A stretch of DNA of 64,000 nt. Source: Salinispirillum sp. LH 10-3-1 (GTDB taxonomy: Bacteria; Pseudomonadota; Gammaproteobacteria; Pseudomonadales; Natronospirillaceae). The position numbers and the translations under genes are program-made. Below the pieces are notes generated by a model. It saw nothing but the letters and a program-made list of their open reading frames with translations. It had not been told where the DNA came from and did no database searches. The DNA lies in NCBI RefSeq assembly GCF_030643825.1, contig NZ_CP101717.1, forward strand, positions 372,001 through 436,000, given 5' to 3'. Shown here one piece after another: positions 16,923 through 26,746 of the stretch (its first letter is position 1; each line of letters starts with the position of its first letter).

Positions 16923-17959
16923 AAGCCCAAGCACTTATCCATAACCAAATCAGCATACTCAGAGTACGAGTACACTCTATCAGCTCCGTTCAACGTCACC
17001 GTGATGTTGCCGTCTGCAAAGACCACGTCTGCTGTCTTATTTTCAGCATCGGTAAGCAGTAAGCTCCCTGAAATGATTTCGCGTGTCATCACCATATCCA
17101 TGTCTTCGTCGTCGAACCATTCCTGCGAGTGTATGTCGTCCAACGTCTTCGCATGAATTAGCCCATAATTACAGATGGGGCTGCTCTTGGTGCGTCGGAA
17201 CACGGCGCCCACGTAGCCGTTGTAGCTCTCTTCTATCTCATACTCTCCTGAATCAGGATTGGTAGTGTGGACATACCGGAATTCGAGGGGTTCGCCAGGC
17301 TTGCCCATCTGGCTATGAAACACCGTGCCATGGGAAGCGAATTGAGTCAGGTCATACAGTTTCACCCGCCCTTGTACGTCGTCTTCGGCATCGTCATGAC
17401 GCTCTACAATGACTTCGATGTCACCGTCGTAAAAGCGCTGATGAGAGAAGAAATCAGTGCGGGCGATAAAGGGTTTGTTGTTTTCGCCCGAAATTTCGTA
17501 GCCATAGTACGTGATGCCGTCGGAATTTTGGGCGTAGCCTATTTCGCGATAGCCGTGCATTTCGCTATCGCCAAAGATGGCATCGTTACCGTAGTTCAGG
17601 CAGTTTTTTAACCAGGATTTACCAATGTCGAACAGCACCTCAGAGCCGGCATAAGACGTTGGGCGATTGTGTGTGATCCTCTGCGAATCAACAGAACCAG
17701 AGTCGCAGGTTGTGAATTCAGGCTCAATATTGGGCAGAGCAATTAGGGTGTGCAAGCCTGCGTAGGTACGGTCATAAAGCGAGGTTGGCATCAGCAGCAG
17801 GACATCTTCATGGCTGGAGAACGTGCCAGCTTTCAAGGGCAGAAGTGGTTCGAGTGCCACATCACTTTTGTTGTCTGAGGGCAGGCAACCGCTCAAAACG
17901 AGAGCGCTGCCAAACAAAACGATAGCCGGGAAAACGCGAACATTGCGGGTGCTAGTCAT
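16919..17959 (-). CDS. Hypothetical lipoprotein
   Basis: A 346-aa protein with a lipoprotein signal: basic N-terminus, hydrophobic core and lipobox LSGC at about residues 22-25, so it is anchored in the membrane after cleavage. The mature chain is acidic, rich in Asp/Glu, Tyr and beta-prone stretches. I recognise no domain. An AAGGAGCTC RBS lies upstream of the ATG. It converges on marR with a 4-nt overlap of stop codons and is one of the genes separating hutC from hutI. Confidence 0.75.
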   Translation of the reverse strand: MTSTRNVRVFPAIVLFGSALVLSGCLPSDNKSDVALEPLLPLKAGTFSSHEDVLLLMPTSLYDRTYAGLHTLIALPNIEPEFTTCDSGSVDSQRITHNRPTSYAGSEVLFDIGKSWLKNCLNYGNDAIFGDSEMHGYREIGYAQNSDGITYYGYEISGENNKPFIARTDFFSHQRFYDGDIEVIVERHDDAEDDVQGRVKLYDLTQFASHGTVFHSQMGKPGEPLEFRYVHTTNPDSGEYEIEESYNGYVGAVFRRTKSSPICNYGLIHAKTLDDIHSQEWFDDEDMDMVMTREIISGSLLLTDAENKTADVVFADGNITVTLNGADRVYSYSEYADLVMDKCLGF

Positions 17960-18137
17960 ACTGAGCTCCTTTCACTGATGTTGGTCGATGTGACTTCCTG
18001 AGCGCAATCTATTTGAAACAATCAGTCCTTAGCAAATTTGCCTATTCGGTTTTGTGAGGTTGATCACTTTTCATCTGTAAAATTCGATTTACATAGGTTT
18101 GCACACCATAACTTGACTTCAATAGCCGTATGATCAA

Positions 18138-18149
18138 TTGTATATACAA
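18138..18149. promoter_or_regulatory. HutC operator of the hutIGUH operon
   Basis: TTGTATATACAA is a perfect 12-bp palindrome containing TGTA-N2-TACA, 25 bases before the hutI ATG. A TTGACT at 18113-18118 could be a -35 element. The position fits repression by HutC. Confidence 0.8.
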
Positions 18150-18173
18150 ATGGCTATTCATTGAGTGCAAGCG

Positions 18174-19391
18174 ATGCAAGCAACCAACAAACCATTACGT
18201 CTATGGACTGACCTCACCCTCTTTGATGGGGTGCGGATACATGCACAGCCGATGGCGGTGGTGGTGGAAGGCGAGCGCATCGCGTGGGTCGGGCCAATGT
18301 CGGCACTGTCCTCAGCGCATCAAGCGAGTGCAGAGCGTGTGAGGGCAGGTGGTGTGATGACCCCAGGCTTGATCGATTGCCATACGCATTTGGTGTTCGG
18401 CGGCGACCGAGCGGATGAATTTGCGCAGCGCTTGGAGGGCGTGAGTTATGCCGACATTGCCGCCAACGGCGGTGGCATTCTCAGTACGGTAAAGGCAACG
18501 TGTGCGGCCAGTGAAGACGACTTATGCGCAAGTGCACAAGGGCGGCTTAACGCACTGATGGCCGATGGCGTAACGACCATAGAAATAAAGTCGGGCTATG
18601 GTTTAACCGTAAACGACGAATTGAAGATGCTGCGCGTAGCGCGTCGTTTAGCCGAACAAAACCCCGTTCATATCCGCACAACATTGCTCGGTGCGCACGC
18701 ATTACCGCCAGAATATGTCGGGCAGGCCGATGCGTACGTTGATCTTATCTGCAACGAAATGATTCCTCGTGCAGCCGCCGAAGGGTTGGCTGATGCCGTG
18801 GATGTATTCTGTGAAGGTATTGGCTTTTCCATTACACAGTGCGAACGCGTGTTTCAAGCAGCGCAGCAGCACGGCTTGCCGGTGAAGGCGCACGCCGAGC
18901 AGTTGTCGAATTTGGGCGGCTCTGCTTTGGCGGCGCGTTATCAGGCGCTGTCGGCAGACCACATTGAATGGCTGGATGAGGCCGGTGTTGAGGCTATGGC
19001 AAAGGCGGGTACGGTGGCTACCTTGCTGCCGGGCGCTTTTTTTACCCTGCGCGATACGCGGGTGCCGCCCATAGATTTGCTACGCCAGTACGGCGTGCCC
19101 ATTGCGGTAGCGACCGACGGAAATCCCGGTTCTTCACCCATTTTCCAGCTCACTCTGATGCTAAATATGGCCTGTACGCTGTTTCGTTTAACGCCCTTGG
19201 AAGCACTGCAGGGGGTAACGAAACATGCCGCTCGGGCGTTGGGTATGGCCGACCACGCAGGTTTGATTACCGCTGGCCAAACGGCTGATTTTTGCTTATG
19301 GAATATGCGCAGTCCGCTAGAATTAGCCAGTACCGTGCAGCCCGGTCGGTTGCAGCAACGGGTTTTCAGTGGAGTCCCTACTCATGGTTAA
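18174..19391 (+). CDS. hutI: Imidazolonepropionase
   Basis: Third step of histidine degradation: hydrolyses 4-imidazolone-5-propionate to N-formimino-L-glutamate. It is a cytoplasmic amidohydrolase of about 405 aa. The metal-binding HxH sits in [19 protein letters not shown], with a downstream KSGYGL segment, a histidine in [11 protein letters not shown] and a catalytic Asp in [10 protein letters not shown], all diagnostic of HutI. I choose ATG 18174 over the GTG at 18165; neither has a strong RBS. It is the first gene of hutI-hutG-hutU-hutH and follows a HutC operator. hutG starts within its last codons. Confidence 0.95.
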   Translation: MQATNKPLRLWTDLTLFDGVRIHAQPMAVVVEGERIAWVGPMSALSSAHQASAERVRAGGVMTPGLIDCHTHLVFGGDRADEFAQRLEGVSYADIAANGGGILSTVKATCAASEDDLCASAQGRLNALMADGVTTIEIKSGYGLTVNDELKMLRVARRLAEQNPVHIRTTLLGAHALPPEYVGQADAYVDLICNEMIPRAAAEGLADAVDVFCEGIGFSITQCERVFQAAQQHGLPVKAHAEQLSNLGGSALAARYQALSADHIEWLDEAGVEAMAKAGTVATLLPGAFFTLRDTRVPPIDLLRQYGVPIAVATDGNPGSSPIFQLTLMLNMACTLFRLTPLEALQGVTKHAARALGMADHAGLITAGQTADFCLWNMRSPLELASTVQPGRLQQRVFSGVPTHG

Positions 19392-20370
19392 TGCAGAACG
19401 CGATAGAGTCAGTGTAACGGTCGATCGTGGCCCGTTAATGAATGTGTGGCGCGGGCGTGTGGACACTGAACCGCACAGCGAGCGCTGGCATCAAATTGTG
19501 CAACCCTTGAAGTCCGACAGTGAGCCAGGCTTAGCGGTCATCGGTTTCGCCAGTGATGTAGGCGTTAAACGCAATCAAGGGCGAATTGGCGCGCAAGGCG
19601 GGCCGGAAGTGTTGCGTAAGGTGCTGGGTAATTTGCCGGTACACCACAGCAGCCCGCTCTACGAGGTAGGCGATGTGGAATGCCTGAACGAAGACCTTGG
19701 TGGGGCACAGAAGCGGCTGGCCCACACCATCGCGCGTACCTTGCAGTACGGTCACTTTCCCGTCGTGTTGGGCGGCGGGCATGAAGTGGCCTTTGGCTCT
19801 TGGCAAGGCTTGGCACAGTTCATAGATGATCTGGACGGTGCATCGACATCACCACGCATCGGTATCATTAATTTTGATGCGCACTTTGATCTGCGCTCGT
19901 TTGAAGCGCAGGCATCGTCTGGTACGCCCTTTACCCAAATCGCCGCGCAGTGTGCAGAACGTGGCTGGCCTTTCCAGTACGCGTGCCTGGGTGTTTCGCG
20001 TGCCGCCAATACCCGAGTGCTGTTTGAGCGCGCCGCCGAATTGGGTGTGTGGGTACGTGAAGACCACGCAATGGTCGTGACGCAATTGCCAGAGATCACC
20101 CAGCAGTTGGATGCCTTTGTGGCGCAGTGCGACCACCTTTATTTGACCATTGATCTGGACGCCTTTCCCGCCAGCGTTGCTCCCGGTGTCAGTGCGCCCG
20201 CGCCGCGTGGCATTGGGCTGGACGTAGTGGAGTCTTTGATCGGCCGTATCCGCGACAGTGGCAAATTGCGCCTGCTGGATGTGGCGGAGCTGAACCCGCA
20301 TTTTGATGTGGATTATCACACCGCCCGGCTGGCGGCGCGCTTGATTCATTGGGCGACGTTGAACCAGTAG
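19384..20370 (+). CDS. hutG: Formimidoylglutamase
   Basis: Hydrolyses N-formimino-L-glutamate to glutamate and formamide, one of the two known ends of the hut pathway. The 328-aa arginase-fold protein carries the dinuclear Mn site: [19 protein letters not shown] and TIDLDAFP, the three ureohydrolase signatures. With hutG present and no hutF visible, the four-enzyme pathway is indicated. The start is ATG 19384, with GGAG upstream; a GTG at 19369 is in frame but worse placed. It overlaps hutI by 8 nt. Confidence 0.94.
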   Translation: MVNAERDRVSVTVDRGPLMNVWRGRVDTEPHSERWHQIVQPLKSDSEPGLAVIGFASDVGVKRNQGRIGAQGGPEVLRKVLGNLPVHHSSPLYEVGDVECLNEDLGGAQKRLAHTIARTLQYGHFPVVLGGGHEVAFGSWQGLAQFIDDLDGASTSPRIGIINFDAHFDLRSFEAQASSGTPFTQIAAQCAERGWPFQYACLGVSRAANTRVLFERAAELGVWVREDHAMVVTQLPEITQQLDAFVAQCDHLYLTIDLDAFPASVAPGVSAPAPRGIGLDVVESLIGRIRDSGKLRLLDVAELNPHFDVDYHTARLAARLIHWATLNQ

Positions 20371-20385
20371 CCGGCCAGCCCATCC

Positions 20386-20447
20386 GTAGGAGCGCAGCCC
20401 TCTGCGCGATTTTCCGTAGGAGTTCGGCCAGAGGGCTGGCCTCCTAC
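20386..20447. repeat. REP-like double hairpin between hutG and hutU
   Basis: Two GTAGGAG-headed hairpins in tandem. The first is GTAGGAG-CGCAG-CCCT-CTGCG (from 20386). The second, at 20416-20447, pairs GTAGGA with TCCTAC and GGCCAG with CTGGCC around an AGGG loop. AGCCCTCTG in the first also pairs with CAGAGGGCT in the second. The GTAG foot is a hallmark of proteobacterial REP sequences mobilised by RAYT transposases. Lying inside an operon, it may stabilise upstream mRNA or attenuate. Confidence 0.75.
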
Positions 20448-20466
20448 ATTATTTGAGGACACAACC

Positions 20467-22155
20467 ATGACAACCAACCGCCACGATGCCACCCGCCGCA
20501 TCACCGCGCCGACCGGCAGCACGCTGACCTGCAAAAGCTGGCTCACCGAAGCGCCCATGCGCATGTTGATGAACAACCTGGACCCCGCCGTGGCCGAGCG
20601 CCCGGAAGACTTGGTGGTGTACGGCGGTATTGGCCGGGCGGCACGTAATTGGGCGTGTTACGACAAAATTGTGGAAGTGCTGCAGCGCTTGGAAGACGAC
20701 GAAACCTTGCTGATTCAGTCGGGCAAGCCGGTCGGGGTGTTCAAAACCCACGCCGACGCGCCGCGTGTGCTGTTGGCGAATTCCAATCTTGTGCCGCATT
20801 GGGCGAACTGGGAACACTTCAATGAGCTCGACCGCAAAGGCCTGATGATGTACGGCCAGATGACGGCCGGTTCGTGGATCTACATTGGCTCGCAAGGCAT
20901 CGTACAGGGCACCTACGAAACCTTTGTCGAAGCCGGGCGGCAGCATTACGGTGGTGACTTAAAAGGCCGCTGGATTCTCACCGCAGGTCTTGGTGGTATG
21001 GGTGGTGCACAGCCTTTGGCAGCTACGTTAGCGGGCGCTTGCTCACTGAATATTGAGTGCCAGCAAAGCCGCATCGACTTTCGTCTGCGGACGCGCTACT
21101 TGGATGAACAAGCCTCGGACCTGGACGATGCCTTGGCGCGCATCGCCCAATACACCGCAGCGGGTGAGGCCATGTCCATCGGCTTGTGCGGCAATGCGGC
21201 GGACATCTTGCCGGAACTGGTGCGCCGTGGCGTACGCCCCGATATGGTGACCGACCAAACCAGCGCACACGATCCGCTGCATGGCTATTTGCCTGCCGGT
21301 TGGACATGGGATGAGTACGTGCAACGCAGCGAAACCGAGCCCGACGTCGTGGTGAAAGCCGCCAAGCAGTCGATGGCGGTGCACGTACAAGCTATGCTGG
21401 CGTTCCAACAGCAGGGCATTCCGACCTTCGACTACGGCAACAACATCCGCCAAATGGCGCAAGAAGAGGGCGTGACCAACGCCTTCGATTTCCCCGGTTT
21501 TGTGCCAGCCTATATTCGCCCGTTGTTTTGTCAGGGCATCGGGCCGTTCCGCTGGGCCGCACTGTCGGGTGACCCGGAAGACATATACAAAACCGACGCC
21601 AAGGTGAAGGAGCTGCTGCCGGACAACCAGCACCTGCATCATTGGCTCGACATGGCGCGCGAACGCATCAGCTTCCAAGGTTTGCCCGCCCGTATTTGCT
21701 GGGTGGGCCTGAAAGACCGCGTACGCTTGGGCCAAGCCTTTAACGAAATGGTAAAAAACGGCGAGTTGAAAGCGCCTGTGGTGATTGGGCGTGACCATCT
21801 CGATTCCGGTTCGGTCGCCAGTCCGAACCGTGAAACCGAAAGCATGCAAGACGGTTCGGACGCCGTATCCGATTGGCCATTACTGAACGCCTTATTGAAC
21901 ACCGCAGGCGGCGCTACCTGGGTGTCACTGCACCACGGTGGTGGGGTCGGTATGGGCTTTTCGCAGCATTCAGGTGTAGTCATTGTGGCCGACGGAACCG
22001 ACTCAGCGCACGCCCGTTTGGGCCGCGTGTTGCGCAATGACCCCGGCACCGGCGTCATGCGCCATGCCGATGCGGGTTATGACCTCGCCATTGACTGCGC
22101 GCACGAACATGACTTGGATCTGCCCATGATCCCTGCAGCAAAGGGAGTGAAGTAA
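20467..22155 (+). CDS. hutU: Urocanate hydratase
   Basis: Adds water to urocanate to give 4-imidazolone-5-propionate, using tightly bound NAD+ as an electrophile. Length (562 aa) is normal. Recognisable blocks are [52 protein letters not shown], and [17 protein letters not shown] with the conserved catalytic region and [21 protein letters not shown] upstream is a modest RBS. The stop overlaps the hutH start by one base (TAATG), ensuring coupled translation. A REP-like hairpin separates it from hutG. Confidence 0.97.
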   Translation: MTTNRHDATRRITAPTGSTLTCKSWLTEAPMRMLMNNLDPAVAERPEDLVVYGGIGRAARNWACYDKIVEVLQRLEDDETLLIQSGKPVGVFKTHADAPRVLLANSNLVPHWANWEHFNELDRKGLMMYGQMTAGSWIYIGSQGIVQGTYETFVEAGRQHYGGDLKGRWILTAGLGGMGGAQPLAATLAGACSLNIECQQSRIDFRLRTRYLDEQASDLDDALARIAQYTAAGEAMSIGLCGNAADILPELVRRGVRPDMVTDQTSAHDPLHGYLPAGWTWDEYVQRSETEPDVVVKAAKQSMAVHVQAMLAFQQQGIPTFDYGNNIRQMAQEEGVTNAFDFPGFVPAYIRPLFCQGIGPFRWAALSGDPEDIYKTDAKVKELLPDNQHLHHWLDMARERISFQGLPARICWVGLKDRVRLGQAFNEMVKNGELKAPVVIGRDHLDSGSVASPNRETESMQDGSDAVSDWPLLNALLNTAGGATWVSLHHGGGVGMGFSQHSGVVIVADGTDSAHARLGRVLRNDPGTGVMRHADAGYDLAIDCAHEHDLDLPMIPAAKGVK

Positions 22156-23690
22156 TGACGCACTTACTGATTCAGCCAGGTGAAATGACCTTGGCGCAAC
22201 TGCGCACCGTTTGGCAAACGCCGGTGCAGGTCAGTTTGCCGGCCAGCGCGAACGCCGCCATCGAGGCATCGGTCGCTTGCGTCAATACCGTCGTGGCGGA
22301 AGACCGCACCGTCTATGGCATCAACACCGGCTTTGGTCTGTTGGCACAAACACGCATTCACCATGACGACTTGGAAAATCTGCAACGCTCGCTGGTGTTG
22401 TCACACGCCACTGGAGTGGGCACTTACATCGACGACGCGCTGGTGCGCTTGATCATGGTGCTCAAGGTCAACAGCTTGGCGCGGGGGTATTCGGGTATTC
22501 GGCGTGAGGTGCTGGATGCCCTGATGACGCTGATCAATAAAGAAATTTACCCCGCCATTCCACTGAAAGGTTCGGTCGGTGCTTCGGGTGACCTCGCCCC
22601 GCTGGCACACATGAGTGCTGTGCTATTGGGTGAAGGCCAGGCGCGGTATCGCGGGGAATGGTTGAGTGCAGAAGACGCCTTGCGTGTCGCCGGTTTGCAG
22701 CCCCTCGCGTTAGCGCCGAAAGAAGGCTTGGCCTTATTGAACGGCACGCAGGTGTCCACCGCGTATGCGCTGCAAGGGTTGTTTCAAGCCGAAGACCTTT
22801 ATGCCGCCGCGACCGTATGCGGTGCGTTAACCGTGGAAGCTACTCTGAGTTCGCGCAGTCCGTTTGATGCCCGCATACACGCCATTCGCGGCCAGCAAGG
22901 GCAGATCGACGCGGCCGCAGCGTATCGTGAGCTATTGGGTGACAGCAGCGGCGTCAGTGCCACCCACGTGGCCTGTGGCAAGGTGCAAGACCCGTATTCC
23001 CTACGTTGTCAGCCGCAAGTCATGGGTGCTTGCTTAACGCAAATGCGTCAAGCCGCCGACGTACTGGCAGTGGAAGCCAACGCGGTGTCCGACAATCCCT
23101 TGGTGTTTGCCGACAGCGGCGATGTGATTTCCGGCGGGAATTTTCATGCCGAGCCGGTCGCCATGGCAGCGGACAATCTGGCGTTGGCGATCGCTGAAAT
23201 CGGCAGTCTGGCCGAACGGCGCATTTCGTTGATGATGGACACCCACATGTCGCAGTTGCCACCGTTTTTGGTGCAAAACGGCGGGGTGAATTCCGGCTTT
23301 ATGATCGCGCAGGTCACGGCGGCCGCGTTGGCGAGTGAAAACAAAGCGCTGGCGCATCCGCACAGTGTGGACAGCTTACCGACCTCGGCTAATCAGGAAG
23401 ACCATGTGTCTATGGCGCCGGCGGCCGGTAAACGCTTGTGGGAAATGGCCGAAAATACGCGCAACGTGATTGCCATTGAATGGCTGGCGGCGTGCCAAGG
23501 GTTGGACCTGCGCGGTGGTGATTTAAAAACCACGCCGGTGCTGGAAGCGGCGCGTACGCTGCTGCGCCAAGACGTCTCCTACTACGATAAAGACCGCTTT
23601 TTTGCGCCGGATATCGCGGCCGCATCCAGCTTATTGGCCGGGCGTGCGTTGAGCGAGCTATGCCCTTTGCCGGTACTGCCGTCTGATTGA
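22155..23690 (+). CDS. hutH: Histidine ammonia-lyase
   Basis: First enzyme of histidine catabolism: eliminates ammonia from L-histidine to give urocanate, the inducer sensed by HutC. The 511-aa protein contains [14 protein letters not shown], whose Ala-Ser-Gly triad cyclises into the MIO electrophile, and YGINTGFG near the N-terminus, both diagnostic. AAGGGAG within the end of hutU provides its RBS. It is last in the operon, so urocanate production follows synthesis of the enzymes that remove it. Confidence 0.97.
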   Translation: MTHLLIQPGEMTLAQLRTVWQTPVQVSLPASANAAIEASVACVNTVVAEDRTVYGINTGFGLLAQTRIHHDDLENLQRSLVLSHATGVGTYIDDALVRLIMVLKVNSLARGYSGIRREVLDALMTLINKEIYPAIPLKGSVGASGDLAPLAHMSAVLLGEGQARYRGEWLSAEDALRVAGLQPLALAPKEGLALLNGTQVSTAYALQGLFQAEDLYAAATVCGALTVEATLSSRSPFDARIHAIRGQQGQIDAAAAYRELLGDSSGVSATHVACGKVQDPYSLRCQPQVMGACLTQMRQAADVLAVEANAVSDNPLVFADSGDVISGGNFHAEPVAMAADNLALAIAEIGSLAERRISLMMDTHMSQLPPFLVQNGGVNSGFMIAQVTAAALASENKALAHPHSVDSLPTSANQEDHVSMAPAAGKRLWEMAENTRNVIAIEWLAACQGLDLRGGDLKTTPVLEAARTLLRQDVSYYDKDRFFAPDIAAASSLLAGRALSELCPLPVLPSD

Positions 23691-23708
23691 CGGCTTTACA
23701 ACTCTGGG

Positions 23709-23737
23709 GTCAGTCCGTAGCATTCTTACAGACTGAC
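23709..23737 (+). terminator. Hairpin between hutH and pyrC
   Basis: GTCAGTC (23709-23715) pairs with GACTGAC (23731-23737) across a 15-base loop. There is no T tract, so it is a weak terminator candidate or a pyrC leader structure. Confidence 0.35.
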
Positions 23738-23751
23738 TCCCGAGGCCCACC

Positions 23752-24801
23752 ATGAAGATCACACCCTCCGTTACCGAATTCACTATTACACGTCCCGACG
23801 ACTGGCACATTCACCTGCGCGACGGCGCGGCTTTGATCGATACCGTGCGAGACGTCAGCCGTTACATGGGCCGCACCATTGTCATGCCGAATCTGGTGCC
23901 GCCGGTACGAAATGCCCATGAAGCCCAAGCCTATTACGACCGGATCATGGCGCAGCGGCCGCAGCCGCATTTTACGCCGCTTATGGTGTTGTATTTGACC
24001 GAACAAACCACCCCCGACGATATTCGTGCGGCCAAAGCCGCTGGTTTGGTGGTGGCGGCTAAGTTGTATCCGGCTGGAGCGACCACCAATTCGGATTCCG
24101 GCGTGCGCGATGTGAAAAGCATTTATCCGGTGCTGGAAGCCATGCAAGAAGTCGGTATGTTGTTGCTCGTACACGGTGAAGTGACGGACAGCAGCATTGA
24201 TATTTTTGACCGGGAACAGGTGTTCATCGATACGGTTTTGACGGATTTGGTGAGCGCCTTTCCAGACCTGAAAGTCGTATTGGAGCACATTACTACTGCG
24301 AACGCGGTGGACTTTGTCAGCACGGCCAATGCAAATGTGGCGGCTACGATCACGGCCCATCACCTGTTGTACAACCGGAATCACATGCTGGCAGGTGGCA
24401 TTCGCCCACACTACTACTGTTTGCCCATTTTGAAACGCTCTACGCATCAAGAAGCGCTGATTAAAGCCGCGACCAGTGGCCATTCGCGGTTCTTTCTCGG
24501 TACAGATTCCGCACCGCACGCGAAAGATAAAAAAGAAGCCGCCTGTGGCTGTGCCGGTGCGTACACCGCGCACGCCGCCATCGAGCTTTATGCCGAGGCC
24601 TTTGAAGCGGCGGGTGCATTGGACAAGCTGGAAGGCTTTGCCAGCCATTTCGGACCGGACTTTTACGGCCTACCGCGCAACACCGACCAGATTACGCTAC
24701 GCCGCGAGGCGTGGAAGGTGCCCGCAGACTACCCCATGGGTGAAGATCGCGTAGTGCCTATCTGTGCCGGTGAAGACATTGCCTGGCGAGTGCTTCCTTA
24801 A
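23752..24801 (+). CDS. pyrC: Dihydroorotase
   Basis: Third step of pyrimidine synthesis: interconverts N-carbamoyl-aspartate and dihydroorotate. The 349-aa class II enzyme has the metal motif [10 protein letters not shown] near residue 20, the lysine that is carboxylated to bridge the zinc pair in [17 protein letters not shown], and metal-binding histidines in LVHGEV and LEHITT, with the catalytic Asp in FLGTDSAPH. Length and motifs match the proteobacterial homodimeric form. It follows hutH by 61 bp but has no functional link to it. Confidence 0.97.
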   Translation: MKITPSVTEFTITRPDDWHIHLRDGAALIDTVRDVSRYMGRTIVMPNLVPPVRNAHEAQAYYDRIMAQRPQPHFTPLMVLYLTEQTTPDDIRAAKAAGLVVAAKLYPAGATTNSDSGVRDVKSIYPVLEAMQEVGMLLLVHGEVTDSSIDIFDREQVFIDTVLTDLVSAFPDLKVVLEHITTANAVDFVSTANANVAATITAHHLLYNRNHMLAGGIRPHYYCLPILKRSTHQEALIKAATSGHSRFFLGTDSAPHAKDKKEAACGCAGAYTAHAAIELYAEAFEAAGALDKLEGFASHFGPDFYGLPRNTDQITLRREAWKVPADYPMGEDRVVPICAGEDIAWRVLP

Positions 24802-24852
24802 ACCGCTTTCATGAGGGCGCAGCCCGCATTAGCTGCGTCCTAAGTGTCAATC

Positions 24853-24881
24853 TTTCGTCAAAAACCGTCTCGTGCTATACT
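24853..24881 (+). promoter_or_regulatory. Putative sigma-70 promoter of the BCCT gene
   Basis: TTTCGT (24853-24858), a 17-base spacer and TATACT (24876-24881) lie about 130 bp ahead of the transporter. The -10 is strong and the -35 weak. The long leader has no recognised riboswitch. Confidence 0.45.
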
Positions 24882-25011
24882 CTTTCAACACTAAGTAAAA
24901 ACGTTTGCGTCTGTGCTGGTAAATATCGGCTTTTTGAAAAGAGAGTCAGTATTTATGAGCACGTTGCCTAGCACGCATTCTCTATAAAATACTATGGAGT
25001 GAAAGAAAAGC

Positions 25012-26646
25012 ATGACCGACAACACGGACATCATGAAGCCAGACGGTGAGGTCACGCCCATTGATACAGACTATCAAATTGGGCAAGACAACATCGCACT
25101 CAAGGTGGGCCCGTTCGGGCTCGACATCCACAACCGCGTCTTTCTAATCTCCGGTTTAGCCATCGTCGCCTTTGTTATTCTAACGCTGGCGTTTCAGTCT
25201 CAGGTAGCACCCCTGTTCGCCAGCACGCGAGATTGGCTGACGGGTAATCTGGATTGGTTCTTCCTTACCGCCGGTAACATTTTCGTGCTGGTTTGCCTGT
25301 ATCTGATCGTATCACCGTACGGCAAAGTGCGTATTGGCGGTACGGAAGCCACACCGGATTACAGCTATCTCGGCTGGTTCTCTATGTTGTTTGCTGCCGG
25401 TATGGGCATCGGACTGATGTTCTATGGCGTGTCAGAGCCACTGTCGCACTACGGCGCAGCTTACGGCGGCACCAGCGTTGGGGCCGATGGCCTGCGTACT
25501 GACTGGGCACCTTTGGGCGGTGCGGTGGGTGACACCTTGGCCGCTGAAAGACTGGGTATGGCCGCCACCATTTACCATTGGGGCCTGCACCCATGGGCGA
25601 TCTATGCTGTATTGGCCTTGGGCTTGGCACTGTTCTCATTCAATAAGGGATTACCACTGACGGTACGCTCAGTGTTCTACCCACTGTTGGGTGAGCGTGT
25701 GTGGGGCTGGCCTGGTCATATCATTGATATTCTGGCGGTGTTCGCGACCATGTTTGGTCTGGCCACATCACTCGGTCTGGGTGCGTCGCAAGCGGCGGCA
25801 GGTCTGAATTACTTGTTTGGCGTACCGGCGGGTGTGACCACACAGGTGCTGTTGGTCATCGGTATTACCGCCATTGCACTCGTGTCTGTGTTGGCGGGTT
25901 TGGATGCCGGTGTTAAGCGTTTGTCGCAAATCAATATGACGTTGGCGACCATACTGCTGCTGTTTGTCATCATCGTGGGTCCGACACTCGCCATCGTGAC
26001 CGGTTTCTTCGGTAATCTGTTCGCCTACGTGCAGAACTTACCTGGCCTCTCAAACCCCGTTGGCCGTGAAGACGCTAACTTTGCCCAAGGTTGGACGGCG
26101 TTTTACTGGGCGTGGTGGATTTCTTGGTCTCCTTTCGTCGGCATGTTCATTGCGCGCGTATCGCGTGGCCGTACGGTGCGTGAATTCATGATCAGCGTCT
26201 TGCTCATTCCTTCAGCTGCCTGCGTGTTGTGGATGACGGCCTTCGGTAGCACGGCAATCAGCCAAGTGGTGAATGACGGTTATCAAGCGGCTGCGAATGC
26301 TGACTTGGAATTGCAGTTGTTTGCGATGCTGGATGTATTGCCATTGGCGCAGATCACTTCGTTCATTGCCATTATTTTGGTCATCGTGTTCTTTGTGACG
26401 TCTTCCGACTCAGGCTCGTTGGTGATTGATACCATTGCCGCCGGTGGTAAGGTCGATGCACCGACACCGCAGCGGGTGTTCTGGTGCACGTTTGAAGGCC
26501 TGGTGGCCATTGCGTTGCTGTTGGGCGGCGGGCTGGTGGCCTTGCAGGCCATGGCTGTCTCGACAGGTTTGCCGTTCACGGTTGTGCTGTTGGCATCCTG
26601 TGTGGCGCTCTTTAAAGGGCTGGCAACCGAGCCACGCGGTAAGTAA
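25012..26646 (+). CDS. BCCT-family betaine/choline/carnitine transporter
   Basis: Sodium- or proton-coupled uptake of a quaternary ammonium osmolyte (betaine, choline, carnitine or ectoine) across the inner membrane. The 544-aa protein has about twelve helices. The family signature is intact: WTAFYWAWWISWSPFVGMFIARVSRGRTVREF spans the substrate-binding aromatic box, and GMGIGLMFYGVSEPL is also diagnostic. The C-terminus is short, without the long cytoplasmic regulatory tail of BetT. An RBS GGAGTG lies upstream. A strong terminator follows, so the downstream cNMP/CBS gene has its own start, though the pairing suggests a functional link. Confidence 0.93.
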   Translation: MTDNTDIMKPDGEVTPIDTDYQIGQDNIALKVGPFGLDIHNRVFLISGLAIVAFVILTLAFQSQVAPLFASTRDWLTGNLDWFFLTAGNIFVLVCLYLIVSPYGKVRIGGTEATPDYSYLGWFSMLFAAGMGIGLMFYGVSEPLSHYGAAYGGTSVGADGLRTDWAPLGGAVGDTLAAERLGMAATIYHWGLHPWAIYAVLALGLALFSFNKGLPLTVRSVFYPLLGERVWGWPGHIIDILAVFATMFGLATSLGLGASQAAAGLNYLFGVPAGVTTQVLLVIGITAIALVSVLAGLDAGVKRLSQINMTLATILLLFVIIVGPTLAIVTGFFGNLFAYVQNLPGLSNPVGREDANFAQGWTAFYWAWWISWSPFVGMFIARVSRGRTVREFMISVLLIPSAACVLWMTAFGSTAISQVVNDGYQAAANADLELQLFAMLDVLPLAQITSFIAIILVIVFFVTSSDSGSLVIDTIAAGGKVDAPTPQRVFWCTFEGLVAIALLLGGGLVALQAMAVSTGLPFTVVLLASCVALFKGLATEPRGK

Positions 26647-26659
26647 ACCGCTACACTGA

Positions 26660-26716
26660 AAACGGGGCCGGTGATGCAGTCTGCTGGATTGTGTCACCAG
26701 CCCCGTTTTTTTATTT
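26660..26716 (+). terminator. Rho-independent terminator after BCCT gene
   Basis: AACGGGGCCGGTGA (26661-26674) pairs with TCACCAGCCCCGTT (one mismatch) across a ~19-base loop and runs directly into seven T residues. Confidence 0.9.
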
Positions 26717-26746
26717 TTTGGCGTTTTCGTTTGGAGAGGTTGGGAT

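Noticed and set aside
21043-21849. 268-aa open frame opposite hutU
   Set aside because: It lies wholly inside hutU, has no recognisable motif and shows the composition of an antisense shadow.
23710-24648. 312-aa open frame opposite pyrC
   Set aside because: Covered by a full-length pyrC with all metal ligands; the antisense frame has no family resemblance.
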